DNA of 45,009 bases from JAAEQG01 sp023133475 (GTDB lineage: Bacteria > Planctomycetota > Phycisphaerae > UBA1845). Within the stretch, counting starts at the first letter, position 1. Every line of letters starts with the position of its first letter. This document shows, one piece after another, positions 34,236 to 43,017 of the stretch. The notes below the pieces were generated by a model. It saw only the letters and a program-made list of their open reading frames with translations, made no database searches and was not told the origin of the DNA. The DNA is taken from positions 1-45,009 of the forward strand of contig DAOVLE010000008.1 in NCBI GenBank assembly GCA_030631415.1, read 5' to 3'. The translations under genes were made by a program, and so were the position numbers.

Positions 34236-35372
34236 CTAGCCGGTTCGCATCACCCTTGGTTCATCATCTTTGCCTTCGCCGCCCAGTTCGGTCATGTCCT
34301 GGCCTCGCTTGTGGGCGTCGATCTTGTCCTGCAATTGCCCGGCGTTGCGGCTTCGGTCGATGGCGTCCGCCTCGTTGACCACCCCACGTTCGTAGAGACC
34401 GAACAGGTGCTCATCGAGCAACTGCATGCCGAACTTTTTGCCCGTCTGAATGCTCGAATCGATACGGAACGTCTTGTTCTCACGAATGAGGTTGCTGATC
34501 GCCGGGGTGACCACCATGAACTCGTAAGCCGCCACCATCCCCTTGGGAATCCTGGGCATCAAAGCCTGCGAGAGCACCGCGATCAGATTGGTGGACAACT
34601 GCACGCGAATCTGCTCCTGCTGCTCCTGCGGGAAAGCGTCAACAATACGGTTGATGGTGCCTTGACAGCCAGTAGTGTGCAACGTGCTGAATACCAGGTG
34701 CCCGGTCTCGGCAGCCCGGATGGCTGACTCCATCGTCTCCAGGTCGCGCAACTCGCCCACCAGAATCACGTCGGGGTCCTGACGCAACACACGACGCAAA
34801 GCCTCGGAGAAACTGGGCACGTCCACACCCACTTCACGCTGGTTGAGAATCGACGTCTTGTGGTTGTGGTAATACTCGATGGGGTCCTCCACCGTCACAA
34901 TGTGCCGATCGAAATTCCTGTTGATGTAATTCAGCATCGAAGCCAACGTGGTGGTCTTGCCCGATCCGGTCGGCCCGGTCACCAGAAACAGCCCTCGCGG
35001 GCGACGACATAACGCCGCCACGATCTTGGGCAGGCCGATCTCGTCGAAAGTCAGGAACTTCGTGGGGATCAAACGCAGCACCATCGCCAGGCTGCCCTTT
35101 TGCCGAAAAACCGCCACGCGAAACCGCCCCGCGTCGCCGAACGCGAAACCGAAGTCCGTGCCCCCCTCCTCCTGAAGCTCTTGTTGATTGCGGTCCGGGG
35201 TGATGGACTTCATCAGGCCTGTGGTGTCTTCCGGCGTGAGGGTCTTGGTCTCCAAATCCCGCAGGTGCCCGTGCAGGCGAATCACCGGCGGGCGGCCCAC
35301 CGTAATGTGCAGGTCCGACGCCCCCTGCTTGATTACCGTTTCCAGCAGACGATCAATATGTAATGCACCCAT
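34236..35372 (-). CDS. pilT: Twitching/retraction ATPase PilT
   Basis: 378 residues. KQGASDLHITVGRPPVIRLH opens the N-terminal domain. Walker A is GPTGSGKTTT (133-142), the Asp box VTVEDPIEYYHNHKTSILNQ, Walker B DPDVILVGELRDLETM and the His box GHLVFSTLHT. The PilT-specific AIRNLIRE-type motif reads AISNLIRENKTFRI, with QTGKKFGMQLLDEHL following. There are no Cys pairs of PilB type. It drives pilus retraction, so the cluster probably builds a retractable type IV pilus and is not only a secretion pseudopilus. The 35391-35636 gap upstream of it is all repeats. Confidence 0.95.
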   Translation of the reverse strand: MGALHIDRLLETVIKQGASDLHITVGRPPVIRLHGHLRDLETKTLTPEDTTGLMKSITPDRNQQELQEEGGTDFGFAFGDAGRFRVAVFRQKGSLAMVLRLIPTKFLTFDEIGLPKIVAALCRRPRGLFLVTGPTGSGKTTTLASMLNYINRNFDRHIVTVEDPIEYYHNHKTSILNQREVGVDVPSFSEALRRVLRQDPDVILVGELRDLETMESAIRAAETGHLVFSTLHTTGCQGTINRIVDAFPQEQQEQIRVQLSTNLIAVLSQALMPRIPKGMVAAYEFMVVTPAISNLIRENKTFRIDSSIQTGKKFGMQLLDEHLFGLYERGVVNEADAIDRSRNAGQLQDKIDAHKRGQDMTELGGEGKDDEPRVMRTG

Positions 35373-35390
35373 GTTAGCTCTCAGCTTTTA

Positions 35391-35636
35391 GTAGGGTGGG
35401 TGGAGCTTCGCGAAGCGAAGCGGAACCCACCGCACCGGGGCTAATAAGTCCAAGGTCCCTGGTCCAAAGTCCAAAGTCAGACATCCCCCGGTGGTGCCGT
35501 TGGGAATCCCGAACGTCGGGTCTGCGGACCCGACCTACTCATATCCTCTCCTTGTTGCCTTGTTGCCTCTTGCCTCTTGCCTCTTGCCTTTGAATGGTGG
35601 GTTCCACCTCGCTCCGCGAGGTTCCACCCACCCTAC
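35391..35636. repeat. Composite repeat between pilT and PilB/GspE
   Basis: Bounded by GTAGGGTGGGTGGAGCTTCG and GAGGTTCCACCCACCCTAC. It contains AGTCCAAGGTCCCTGGTCCA heptamer-like units, a CCCGAACGTCGGGTCTGCGG stretch and a GTTGCCTTGTTGCCTCTTGC run, so three repeat families are nested in one gap. No gene. Confidence 0.85.
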
Positions 35637-35644
35637 CCCCTCAG

Positions 35645-37366
35645 TCACTCAGTCTCGGCGGTGACCAATCCTTCCTGTTGCGTAATGCGGGTGATTTCCT
35701 CCGGCGTGGTGACCCCACGCAGAATTTTCAGGTTCCCATCGTCCAACAAGGTCCGCATCCCCGAGGCAATCGCCGCCTTTCGCAACTGATTGCTCGGAGC
35801 CCGATTGAATGCCAACTCACGCAGCTCCGAATTCATCTGGAGCATCTCAAAAATACCCTGCCGACCGCGATACCCCGTCCCACTGCACCGCGAACACCCC
35901 TTGCCCCGGTAAATAGTCTTGCCGGCCAACTGCTCCTCGGTCAGACCCAGCAGACGCAAAACGTAACGATCCGGGGCTGGGTCCTCCTCCTTGCACTCCG
36001 GGCAAATCAGGCGGATCAACCGCTGAGCCATGATCGCCTGAATCGAACTGGCCACCAAGAACGGCTTAATGCCCATGTCGATCAGACGAGTGATCGCCGA
36101 CGGGGCGTCGTTGGTGTGCAAAGTGCTGAACACCAGGTGCCCGGTAAGAGCAGCCTGAATCGCCACGTCGCCCACCTCGCGGTCACGAATCTCGCCCACC
36201 AGGATGATATTTGGGGCCTGACGCAACATGGCCCGCAGAATCCTGGAAAAGGTTAATCCGATCCCCTCCCGAACCTGGCACTGGTTTATGCCCGTGAAGT
36301 TATACTCCACGGGATCCTCGGCGGTAATGATCTTCTTGTCCGGGCGATTCAACTCCTGCAACGCGGCATACAACGTCGTGGTCTTGCCCGACCCGGTGGG
36401 GCCGGTGACCAGGAAAATGCCGTTGGGACGCCGAATGATCCGCTGAAACATCTCATAGTTGGCCGACTCGAAACCCAACTTCTGGATGCCGACATTGGCG
36501 GACTCCGGGCGAAGAATACGCAACACGATGCTCTCACCGTGGTACGCCGGGCAGGAGCTTACCCGAAAGTCGATGGGCTCACCCCCAATCTTCATCTTGA
36601 TACGCCCGTCCTGGGGCAGCCGCCGCTCGGCAATGTCCACCCCAGCCATGATCTTAAGGCGAGTGGTGACCGCACTTTGCATGTTCTTGGGGATGTCGTC
36701 GCGGATCAGACAAACCCCGTCGACCCGATAACGCACCCGCACCCGGTCGGACATCGGCTCGACGTGGATATCGCTCGCCCGCGAGCGGACCGCCTCGCCA
36801 ATGAGGAGGTTAATCAGGCGGATGATCGGGGCATCACCATCCTCGTCGTCCCCAACCCCCTCCACCGCCACGGCTGCTTCCTCCTCCACCGCCTGGTCAA
36901 TGCTCTTCATGGTCTGGGACAGATCGTCATTGCGCCCTTCCACGAAGCGGTTGATGTATTCCCGCACCTTCGAGGCGGGCGCCAGCACCGGGGTTATCTC
37001 GACATTAAGCCGAAACCGCAGCAGATCGAGCGTTTCCAAGTCCAGCGGATCGGTAATCACCACCTTCAGGCGCTCGTTCTCTTTCTCCACCGGAAGCACC
37101 ATGTGACGCTTGATCAGGTCCGAGGGAATCAGGTCCAGGCTGCCGGTGGGGATCATGTTCTTGTCGAGATCAAGATATTCCAGCCCGAACTGAGTGGCCA
37201 GCGCTTTGGTCACATCATCTTCCTTGCAGAATTCGAGCTCGACCAGAGCCTCGCCGATGCGGCGCCCGTTTTCCATGCCGTGCTTAAGCGCATCACTGAG
37301 CGACTCCTGCTCGATGATGCCCCATCCGACCAGAATTTCGCCTATTTTCTGACGTCGTCTTGCCAT
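35645..37366 (-). CDS. PilB/GspE assembly ATPase (first copy in cluster)
   Basis: 573 residues from the ATG at 37366 (MARRRQKIGEILVGWGII). Earlier in-frame ATGs lie in repeat-like DNA and give implausible protein. Two MshEN-type stretches (IGEILVGWGIIEQESL; RIGEALVELEFCKEDD) precede the core: YRVDGVCLIRDDIPK, Walker A GPTGSGKTTTLYA, TAEDPVEYNFTGINQCQV, Walker B NIILVGEIRDREVGD, GHLVFSTLHTNDAP. The Cys pairs CPEC and CSRC lie before SGTGYRGRQGIFEM. It is paralogous to, but clearly distinct from, the 32383-34134 protein, so the cluster has two extension-type ATPases plus PilT. It is the first gene of the cluster in this window. Confidence 0.92.
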   Translation of the reverse strand: MARRRQKIGEILVGWGIIEQESLSDALKHGMENGRRIGEALVELEFCKEDDVTKALATQFGLEYLDLDKNMIPTGSLDLIPSDLIKRHMVLPVEKENERLKVVITDPLDLETLDLLRFRLNVEITPVLAPASKVREYINRFVEGRNDDLSQTMKSIDQAVEEEAAVAVEGVGDDEDGDAPIIRLINLLIGEAVRSRASDIHVEPMSDRVRVRYRVDGVCLIRDDIPKNMQSAVTTRLKIMAGVDIAERRLPQDGRIKMKIGGEPIDFRVSSCPAYHGESIVLRILRPESANVGIQKLGFESANYEMFQRIIRRPNGIFLVTGPTGSGKTTTLYAALQELNRPDKKIITAEDPVEYNFTGINQCQVREGIGLTFSRILRAMLRQAPNIILVGEIRDREVGDVAIQAALTGHLVFSTLHTNDAPSAITRLIDMGIKPFLVASSIQAIMAQRLIRLICPECKEEDPAPDRYVLRLLGLTEEQLAGKTIYRGKGCSRCSGTGYRGRQGIFEMLQMNSELRELAFNRAPSNQLRKAAIASGMRTLLDDGNLKILRGVTTPEEITRITQQEGLVTAETE

Positions 37367-37774
37367 GCTAACCCGCCTTGCTCCGCGGTTGGCGACACAC
37401 CCAAACCATTTCCCGAAAAAAGGGAATCGGCGGTGCGAACCACCGGGGCACACGCCTACCGCCGCGCAGACCATCTCATCCTCTACACAATCGTACTGTC
37501 CCCCACCAACCCGATCAACCCACCCCTTCCACACCAGCACAATTGCATCAAATTCGCCACCGAACACGCAGAAAATGGAAAATGTGGGCACTCGTGACGG
37601 CGCGGAGGTGTTTAGCGGCGACAATCCGCAGTTGTAGGGCGGGTTTCACCCGCCTTTGTGGCATGGTGCGGCGGGTGAAACCCGCCCTACATCCGACTGT
37701 TGGCACTGGTCCACCCCAGGGGCACACCCTGCCGATCATTGATTGCGGATTCAGGCTTGGTTATTCTACCTGCC
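37367..37774. repeat. Gene-less divergent gap between PilB/GspE and aroA
   Basis: Should contain both promoters. Visible structure is an inverted pair of TAGGGCGGGTTTCACCCGCC hairpins at 37635-37690 and a short GAAAATGGAAAATG motif near 37570. I do not see a promoter good enough to call. Confidence 0.6.
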
Positions 37775-39070
37775 ATGTGTGCCCTTTTGCTGCCTTCCGC
37801 CTCCGGCCCGGTGAACGCCGTGGTTCGGTTGCCCGGTTCCAAGAGTATTACCAATCGTGCCATGATTACCGCAGCCCTGGCGAAGGGCAAAAGCCGGTTG
37901 ACCGGGGTGTTGTTCGCGGATGACACTCAGCACATGATCGTTGCGCTGCAGCGGTTGGGCGTGGCGATAACCGCCGATCCGGACGCTTGCACGGTCGAGG
38001 TGGCGGGTTGCCAAGGGCACTTGCCGGCTTCGGATGCCGAGATTTACTGTGGGAACTCCGGCACCACCATGCGTTTTTGCACGGCTTTGTGTGCGTTGGG
38101 CTTTGGTGAATACGTGCTGGATGGAACAGCCCGAATGCAGGAGAGGCCCATCGAGGACCTGGTGCAGGCTCTACAATGGCTCGGCACCCCGGTGAGCTAC
38201 TTGGGGCGGGAAGGATATCCGCCGCTGTGCATCCACGCACGGGGGCTTAAGGGAGGGCAGGTGCATTTCGACTCGCCGCCATCGAGTCAGATGGTCAGTG
38301 CATTACTGATGGCTGCTCCTTGTGCCCGCTCGGACGTAATGATCGAGGTTGGCGGGCAGTTGGTCAGTGAACCGTATGTGCGCATGACGCTGGCGGTGAT
38401 GGATGCTTTCGAGGTTACGGTCCTGGATCGGGTCGAGTCCGGCAGGGCGCGCTACATCGTCTCCGCACCGCAGGGATACCAGGCTCGCCGGTACGCCATC
38501 GAGCCCGATGCCTCCAACGCTTCTTACTTTCTGGCGGCGCCCGCCGTGGCTGGTGGCAGCGTCACGGTGGAGGGGCTGGGCACCGACAGTATCCAGGGCG
38601 ACGCACACTTCGTGGGCATCCTCGAGCGGATGGGCTGTCGCATCCACCGCGAGCCGCATCGGTTAACCGTGCACGCTCCGCCTGCCGGTGAAGGCTTGCG
38701 TGGTATTGACGTCGATCTAAACCACATGCCGGACATGGTTCAGACCGTGGCGGTAGTGGCGTTGTTTGCCGAGGGGCCCACCCGTTTGCGGAATGTTGCA
38801 AACCTTCGGTTGAAGGAGACCGACCGTTTGGCGGCGTTGGCTCATGAACTGGGGGCGTTGGGTGCCAAGGTGCAAGTTCACTCCGACGGTTTGACCGTTT
38901 GCCCGCCCACCAGGCTGGTCCCCGCAAAAATCGAGACCTACGACGATCATCGGATGGCCATGAGTTTTGCGTTGGCCTCTTTGCGGCTGGACGGTGTGGT
39001 CATCAAAGAGCCTGCCTGCGTAAGCAAGACTTTCCCGGACTTCTTCGAGCGGTTCAAAGCCCTGTTGTGA
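37775..39070 (+). CDS. aroA: 3-phosphoshikimate 1-carboxyvinyltransferase (EPSP synthase)
   Basis: 431 residues, normal length, from the ATG at 37775 (MCALLLPSASGPVNAVVRLP). It makes EPSP from shikimate-3-phosphate and PEP in the aromatic amino-acid pathway. Diagnostic motifs: LPGSKSITNRAMI (19-31, with the substrate-binding Lys), GNSGTTMRF, RLKETDRLAALAHEL and the C-terminal DDHRMAMSFALASL. No ribosome site is obvious ahead of the ATG. The gene stands alone, followed by repeats. Confidence 0.95.
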   Translation: MCALLLPSASGPVNAVVRLPGSKSITNRAMITAALAKGKSRLTGVLFADDTQHMIVALQRLGVAITADPDACTVEVAGCQGHLPASDAEIYCGNSGTTMRFCTALCALGFGEYVLDGTARMQERPIEDLVQALQWLGTPVSYLGREGYPPLCIHARGLKGGQVHFDSPPSSQMVSALLMAAPCARSDVMIEVGGQLVSEPYVRMTLAVMDAFEVTVLDRVESGRARYIVSAPQGYQARRYAIEPDASNASYFLAAPAVAGGSVTVEGLGTDSIQGDAHFVGILERMGCRIHREPHRLTVHAPPAGEGLRGIDVDLNHMPDMVQTVAVVALFAEGPTRLRNVANLRLKETDRLAALAHELGALGAKVQVHSDGLTVCPPTRLVPAKIETYDDHRMAMSFALASLRLDGVVIKEPACVSKTFPDFFERFKALL

Positions 39071-39417
39071 AAAACCTCACGCAGCTCGTAGGGCGGGTTC
39101 CACCCGCCTCGGCTAATAAGTCCAAGGTCCAAAGTCCAAAGTCAGAAACCAACGGGACTTTGGACGGGTGGCCCACCGCTTTAGCGGTGGGGGACACGAA
39201 TAGTTCATCCGAGCACCGCTGGACTCCGTAGCAGCCTGGACGCTTGGATTCGTGTCCCCCCACGGCTAAAGCCATGGGCCACCCACCACCACCAGCGGGG
39301 ACGCCAGTGCCACCGACCTTGGACCTTGGACCTTGGACTTTGGACCTTGGACTTTGGACCTTGGACTTTGGACCTTGGACTCATTCCTGGTTGGTGGGCT
39401 CCACCCACCCTACGATC
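39071..39417. repeat. Repeat-filled gap after aroA
   Basis: Holds a TAGGGCGGGTTCCACCCGCC hairpin at 39090-39109, the GTCCAAGGTCCAAAGTCCAA heptamer block at about 39119, a GGACACGAATAG...ATTCGTGTCC inverted pair with TGGCCCACCGCTTTAGCGGT and its inverse (about 39169-39282), then a second heptamer array (GGACCTT/GGACTTT, about 39317-39380) and a TGGTTGGTGGGCTCCACCCA end. No gene. Confidence 0.85.
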
Positions 39418-39468
39418 CAAAAACGCGGGCTTTGCACGGCCCAACAAGGACCATCCAAAGCCCGCGTT
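39418..39468 (-). terminator. Rho-independent-type terminator of the SWIB gene
   Basis: On the minus strand a perfect 12-bp stem AACGCGGGCTTT / AAAGCCCGCGTT with a 23-base loop is followed directly by TTTTTGG. It begins about 20 bases past the stop of the Lys-rich SWIB gene. Confidence 0.7.
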
Positions 39469-39487
39469 AGTTCAGGTGTCGGCTGAA

Positions 39488-39943
39488 CTACATAAGGTGT
39501 TTGGAAACCAGAGCGGTCAGTTCAAACATACTGACTTGCTTCGCACCGCCAAACAGGCCCAGGAGTTTGTCGTCGGCATTGATCATGCGACGGTCCCGGG
39601 GATCCTGCAGTTTGTGCTTTTTAATGTAAACCCAGATTTTCTTGATCACCTGGGTTCGCGGCAGGGGGTTTTTGCCGACAACGGCAGCCAACTCCGGCGA
39701 AGGGGTGAGAGGTTTCATGAAAGCCGCGTTTGGCTTTCTTTTTTTCCTCTTTTTCTTGGCAACCCTTGCCTTCTTTGCGCCTTTTTTCTTAACCGACTTC
39801 GCTTTTGTGGCTTTTTTCTTTGGTGCCGCAGTTCGCTTGGCGGTTTTTTTCTTCGACGCTTTCTTTTTCTTGGAAGTCTTCTTGGCAGTGGTGCTCTTCT
39901 TCTTCTTCACTGCCTTCTTCTTCGGAGCCTTCTTCTTTGCCAT
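39488..39943 (-). CDS. Lys-rich histone-H1-like protein with C-terminal SWIB domain
   Basis: 151 residues from the ATG at 39943, which has GAGGAG 8 bases upstream. Residues 1 to about 70 are almost entirely Lys/Ala/Thr (MAKKKAPKKKAVKKKKS and similar), like the tails of histone H1 and bacterial Hc1-like proteins. Residues about 75-151 form a SWIB/MDM2-type domain: KPLTPSPELAAVVGKNPLPR, TQVIKKIWVYIKKHKLQDP, RRMINADDKLLGLFGG, then MFELTALVSKHL. Such a protein should bind DNA and act in nucleoid packaging or chromatin-like regulation. Similar SWIB-plus-basic-tail proteins are known from chlamydiae and relatives in the PVC group. It is a single-gene unit with its own terminator. Confidence 0.9.
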   Translation of the reverse strand: MAKKKAPKKKAVKKKKSTTAKKTSKKKKASKKKTAKRTAAPKKKATKAKSVKKKGAKKARVAKKKRKKRKPNAAFMKPLTPSPELAAVVGKNPLPRTQVIKKIWVYIKKHKLQDPRDRRMINADDKLLGLFGGAKQVSMFELTALVSKHLM

Positions 39944-40241
39944 GGCGTTTACTCCTCTGTACACAGACGCTGAACCCACTCCGACACAGCGGGCTTATAG
40001 CTACATTATCAGACCTTTTATCCGTTCTTGTGCAACTAATCCAGAGAAAAAAGCAGCTTTCATAGGAAAAATACCTATGTAGGCATACTTTGGGGCTTTC
40101 TCATTGCCGGCGCTCCCCCCAATTTCCCGTGGACGGTTTTATTCGAGGAGTGGATGTGGTACGCTGTTACAGGGAACACCAAGTGGTGTTGTTCGCGGGG
40201 GTGATGAGGGGAATGGCAGTCATTAGGGGAGTATGCCTAAG
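39944..40241. other. Divergent intergenic region
   Basis: About 300 bases between the SWIB gene and the exported beta-helix gene, which face away from each other, so promoters for both must be here. The sequence is comparatively AT-rich near 40000-40090 (for example CATAGGAAAAATACCTATGT, part of an inverted repeat around 40060-40080). No repeat family from elsewhere in the window is present. Confidence 0.5.
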
Positions 40242-42146
40242 ATGAGAACGAGTCGGATTATGTGTTGTCGGATCATGCCATGCTTGGGTTTTGTTTGGGC
40301 TTGTGCTGTTGCCGGCTCGGCTTTGGCACAAACTTGCCCTCCCGATCCGCCGGCGTCGATGTGTGTTACCATGCCGTCGCGAATGGTTAACGACAAATCG
40401 CTGACGATCAAGGCGGAACTCCTGGACAAACGCGGCGATATCGAGTGGCGTCAATGGGATGTCTTCGGGAGCGTTTCGGCGGTCCGCGTCTCGGATCAGT
40501 CGGCGGTCCCCACCTCGATTGTGGTCTTCGACACCCATGACGGCGTGCCCCCGGCTGATTCGATTCGTTTCTATAACGGCATGGGATGCGTCACAATTCT
40601 GCTCGACAACGGCGCCGCCGAGCCGGCCGGCGACATCGAAGTCACCGTTTCGCTTAGCGGGGAGGCTGGTGGAACCCCCTTTTCCGTGTCCGCCTCGAAG
40701 ATGGTGACGGTGTTGGACAATCCCACTTCCCGTGGCATGTCCGGCACGTTATCGGGCGACGATCTGACCTGGGGATCCGGCGACGGGGTGATCCACGTGA
40801 CCGGGAACATCACTGTGGGCTCGAATGATACGCTGACCATCAACCCCGGAACCCTTATCATGATCGACCGTGGTGTTGCAGGCCCGCCGAGCTATGGGAC
40901 GCTTATCAACGTTTATGGGCAGGTCCAAGCGATAGGGGCGCAATCCGAGCCCATCTTCATTTTCCCCACAAACGCCGCCCCCGCTCTGCAATTGATGGAA
41001 ACCTGCGCTGATCCTCCCTATAACCCCGATGCCTGGCGAGGTATCTTCCATTACGGGGATGGCACCTCGACCTACGAGCACGTGATTCTCACCGGTGCCG
41101 GAAACGGAAGCGTAGCCGGTCACGCCCGCCCTCCCATCATGCGTTTTCAGGACGGGCATTCGCTCGACATGAACAAGTGTGTGTTGGCCTACAATTGCGG
41201 CAAGCCGCTGCACGGCACCGGGAACGGCAGCTACACGGTGAAAAAAACGTTGATCGCCAAGAACGGCCACGGGGCTGATTGGGAGGGCAACGGCGACTAC
41301 ACCCTGCTTATCGAGGACACCTGGTTTGTGGGGTTGGGGCGGGCAGAGAAGAACCCCTGCGGATACGACGGCGACTGTTTGAACATCATTGCCCTCAATC
41401 CGGATTATGTCGGCGATAAGGTGGTGAGAGGGTGTGTCTTCGCCGACGGCGGGGATGATGCCCTTGACAGTCTCCGAACTCATCCACACGTAGAGAACTG
41501 CATCTTTTGGAACTTGCGTGATAAGGCTCTCTCGATGAGTGGTGGCAATAGCCCGGCGACGTTTTTCAACCTGCTGATGTTTGATGTTTCCTTCGCCGCC
41601 GATGCGCACGGTGGGGACGAAGGCACGGTCTTTTCCCTCAGCAATTCCACGATGAAAGTCCTCCGCTATGAAGCCCTGACCGCCTTGGTGTCGGGCACCA
41701 CCGTGGACCAGTGCATTATCTGGCCGACCACCGTGTACACCTGTTACATCGCCGACTATAATCACTGCGTTTTGGGTCTGGCGTCGAACACCAGTTGCGG
41801 GGTGGGCAACATTGCTGCGGATCCGCTTTTTGTTGACTCGGCGAATCGCAACTACCTGCTTCAACCCGGCTCGCCGGCCAACACCGCGGGGCCTAACGGC
41901 GAGCAGGTGGGTTGGCTGGGTTTCCCCACTCCGATGCGTTTCTGCTTTGGCGACCTGGACGACGATGGCGACGTAGACCTTGCCGATTTCAGCGTGTTTG
42001 CGGATTGCATGGCCGGCCCGAATGTCACCACTCCGCCGCCGGGCTGTTCGATGGAGCAGTTCAGGCTCAGCGACGTGGACTATGATCTCGACGTGGACCT
42101 GTATGACGCAGCCAGATTCCAAATAGAAATCAGCCCGGGGCTTTGA
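40242..42146 (+). CDS. Exported right-handed beta-helix protein with dockerin-like tail
   Basis: 634 residues. I prefer the ATG at 40242, with AGGGGAG 10 bases upstream, over the one at 40233, which lies almost on top of that site. The signal peptide ends near AGSALAQ. An Ig-like/bacterial cadherin-type region (about 30-160) is followed by a parallel beta-helix region with DDALDSLRTHPHVENCIFWN, DKALSMSGGN and VVRGCVFADGG coils. The C-terminus is a dockerin-like pair of EF-hand loops: DLDDDGDVDLADFSVFADCM and DVDYDLDVDLYDAARF. Beta-helix proteins of this kind often bind or cut polysaccharides, but no catalytic motif is clear to me. Confidence 0.8.
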   Translation: MRTSRIMCCRIMPCLGFVWACAVAGSALAQTCPPDPPASMCVTMPSRMVNDKSLTIKAELLDKRGDIEWRQWDVFGSVSAVRVSDQSAVPTSIVVFDTHDGVPPADSIRFYNGMGCVTILLDNGAAEPAGDIEVTVSLSGEAGGTPFSVSASKMVTVLDNPTSRGMSGTLSGDDLTWGSGDGVIHVTGNITVGSNDTLTINPGTLIMIDRGVAGPPSYGTLINVYGQVQAIGAQSEPIFIFPTNAAPALQLMETCADPPYNPDAWRGIFHYGDGTSTYEHVILTGAGNGSVAGHARPPIMRFQDGHSLDMNKCVLAYNCGKPLHGTGNGSYTVKKTLIAKNGHGADWEGNGDYTLLIEDTWFVGLGRAEKNPCGYDGDCLNIIALNPDYVGDKVVRGCVFADGGDDALDSLRTHPHVENCIFWNLRDKALSMSGGNSPATFFNLLMFDVSFAADAHGGDEGTVFSLSNSTMKVLRYEALTALVSGTTVDQCIIWPTTVYTCYIADYNHCVLGLASNTSCGVGNIAADPLFVDSANRNYLLQPGSPANTAGPNGEQVGWLGFPTPMRFCFGDLDDDGDVDLADFSVFADCMAGPNVTTPPPGCSMEQFRLSDVDYDLDVDLYDAARFQIEISPGL

Positions 42147-42390
42147 CGGCAACTTGGGGCCGGCGCAAAAATAACTACGCAGTGGAGGGTGGGTGGAGCT
42201 TCGCGCAGCGAAGCGTAACCCACCGCGTCGGTTGGTGGGTTCCACCTCGTTTCACGAGGTTCCACCCACCCGACGTCTGACGGTGCTCGGATGAACCATT
42301 CGCGTCCCCCACCGCTAAAGCGATGGGCCACCCACCAATCAGTACCACCAATCAGTACCGCGACCGTAAGGGAGCGGCCAGCCCGGGTGG
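42147..42390. repeat. Composite repeats between convergent genes
   Basis: GAGGGTGGGTGGAGCTTCGC at 42184 with its inverse TTCCACCCACCCGACG ending near 42275, then a CCCACCGCTAAAGCGATGGG stretch (about 42308), CAATCAGTACCACCAATCAG and GCGACCGTAAGGGAGCGGCC near 42359, shared with the palindrome at 25446-25614. No gene. Confidence 0.85.
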
Positions 42391-43017
42391 TTATTGGGCA
42401 AACCCCAGGTTAAAGCTCGCGAAATCCTCCAAGTCCACGTCAAGGTCAATATCAAAGTCAAACGTGCCGAGGCATTGCTGCGCCGTAACCGATGCCGGTG
42501 ATGGAGCGGCTCCGGGGCCGGCCATGCAGTCGGCGAAGACCGCGTAGTCTGCCAGGTCCACGTCACCGTCGCCGTCGAAGTCGCCGGGTGTGGGCAGTTG
42601 GTTCATCTGAATAATGGATTCGACGTTGGCCTCCTCACCCATTGCGTAGTTATCGTACTGGAACAGGGTGAAAACCCCGTCAGGTGTAATCGTCCCCAGG
42701 ATAGTGCCCTTCTCGCCGTAGACCGGAATCACGTTGTCCTCGAAGCCGAGCATGCGTTTCGAGTTGGAAGGCCAAGCCTCGAAGAAGTTGTAGCGCCCCA
42801 ACGGCAACTCCCCACTCGGATCATTGCTCATGCCTATCGACATGTTGCCCGAATCGTCCAGCGTGAGCATGATCGGCAACTCGGTATCGTAGAAGTGGAG
42901 TTCGGGGGTCACGGTTCCGTTGTCGTGCACCCGCGACCCGATCTGACGGGATCGCCCCTTGACGGAGGGGACGTAGGTGCACAGGCTCAGCTCGCTGCTG
43001 CTCACCATCCCCGCCAA
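42391..43017 (-). pseudogene. C-terminal part of a frameshifted exported protein (dockerin-like tail)
   Basis: 208 codons in a frame that overlaps the end of the YD-repeat gene by 16 bases and has no signal peptide of its own, only a TTG near 43017. It continues the same kind of beta-rich sequence (LHFYDTELPIMLTLDDSGNM) and ends in a dockerin-like region: GDFDGDGDVDLADYAVFADC and DFDIDLDVDLEDFASF. An exported-type tail without a leader, directly following a leader-bearing gene that stops abruptly, argues that the two were one gene. Confidence 0.65.

Noticed and set aside
40749..42245. 498-codon minus-strand frame
   Set aside because: Antisense to the beta-helix/dockerin gene, whose motifs are unmistakable.
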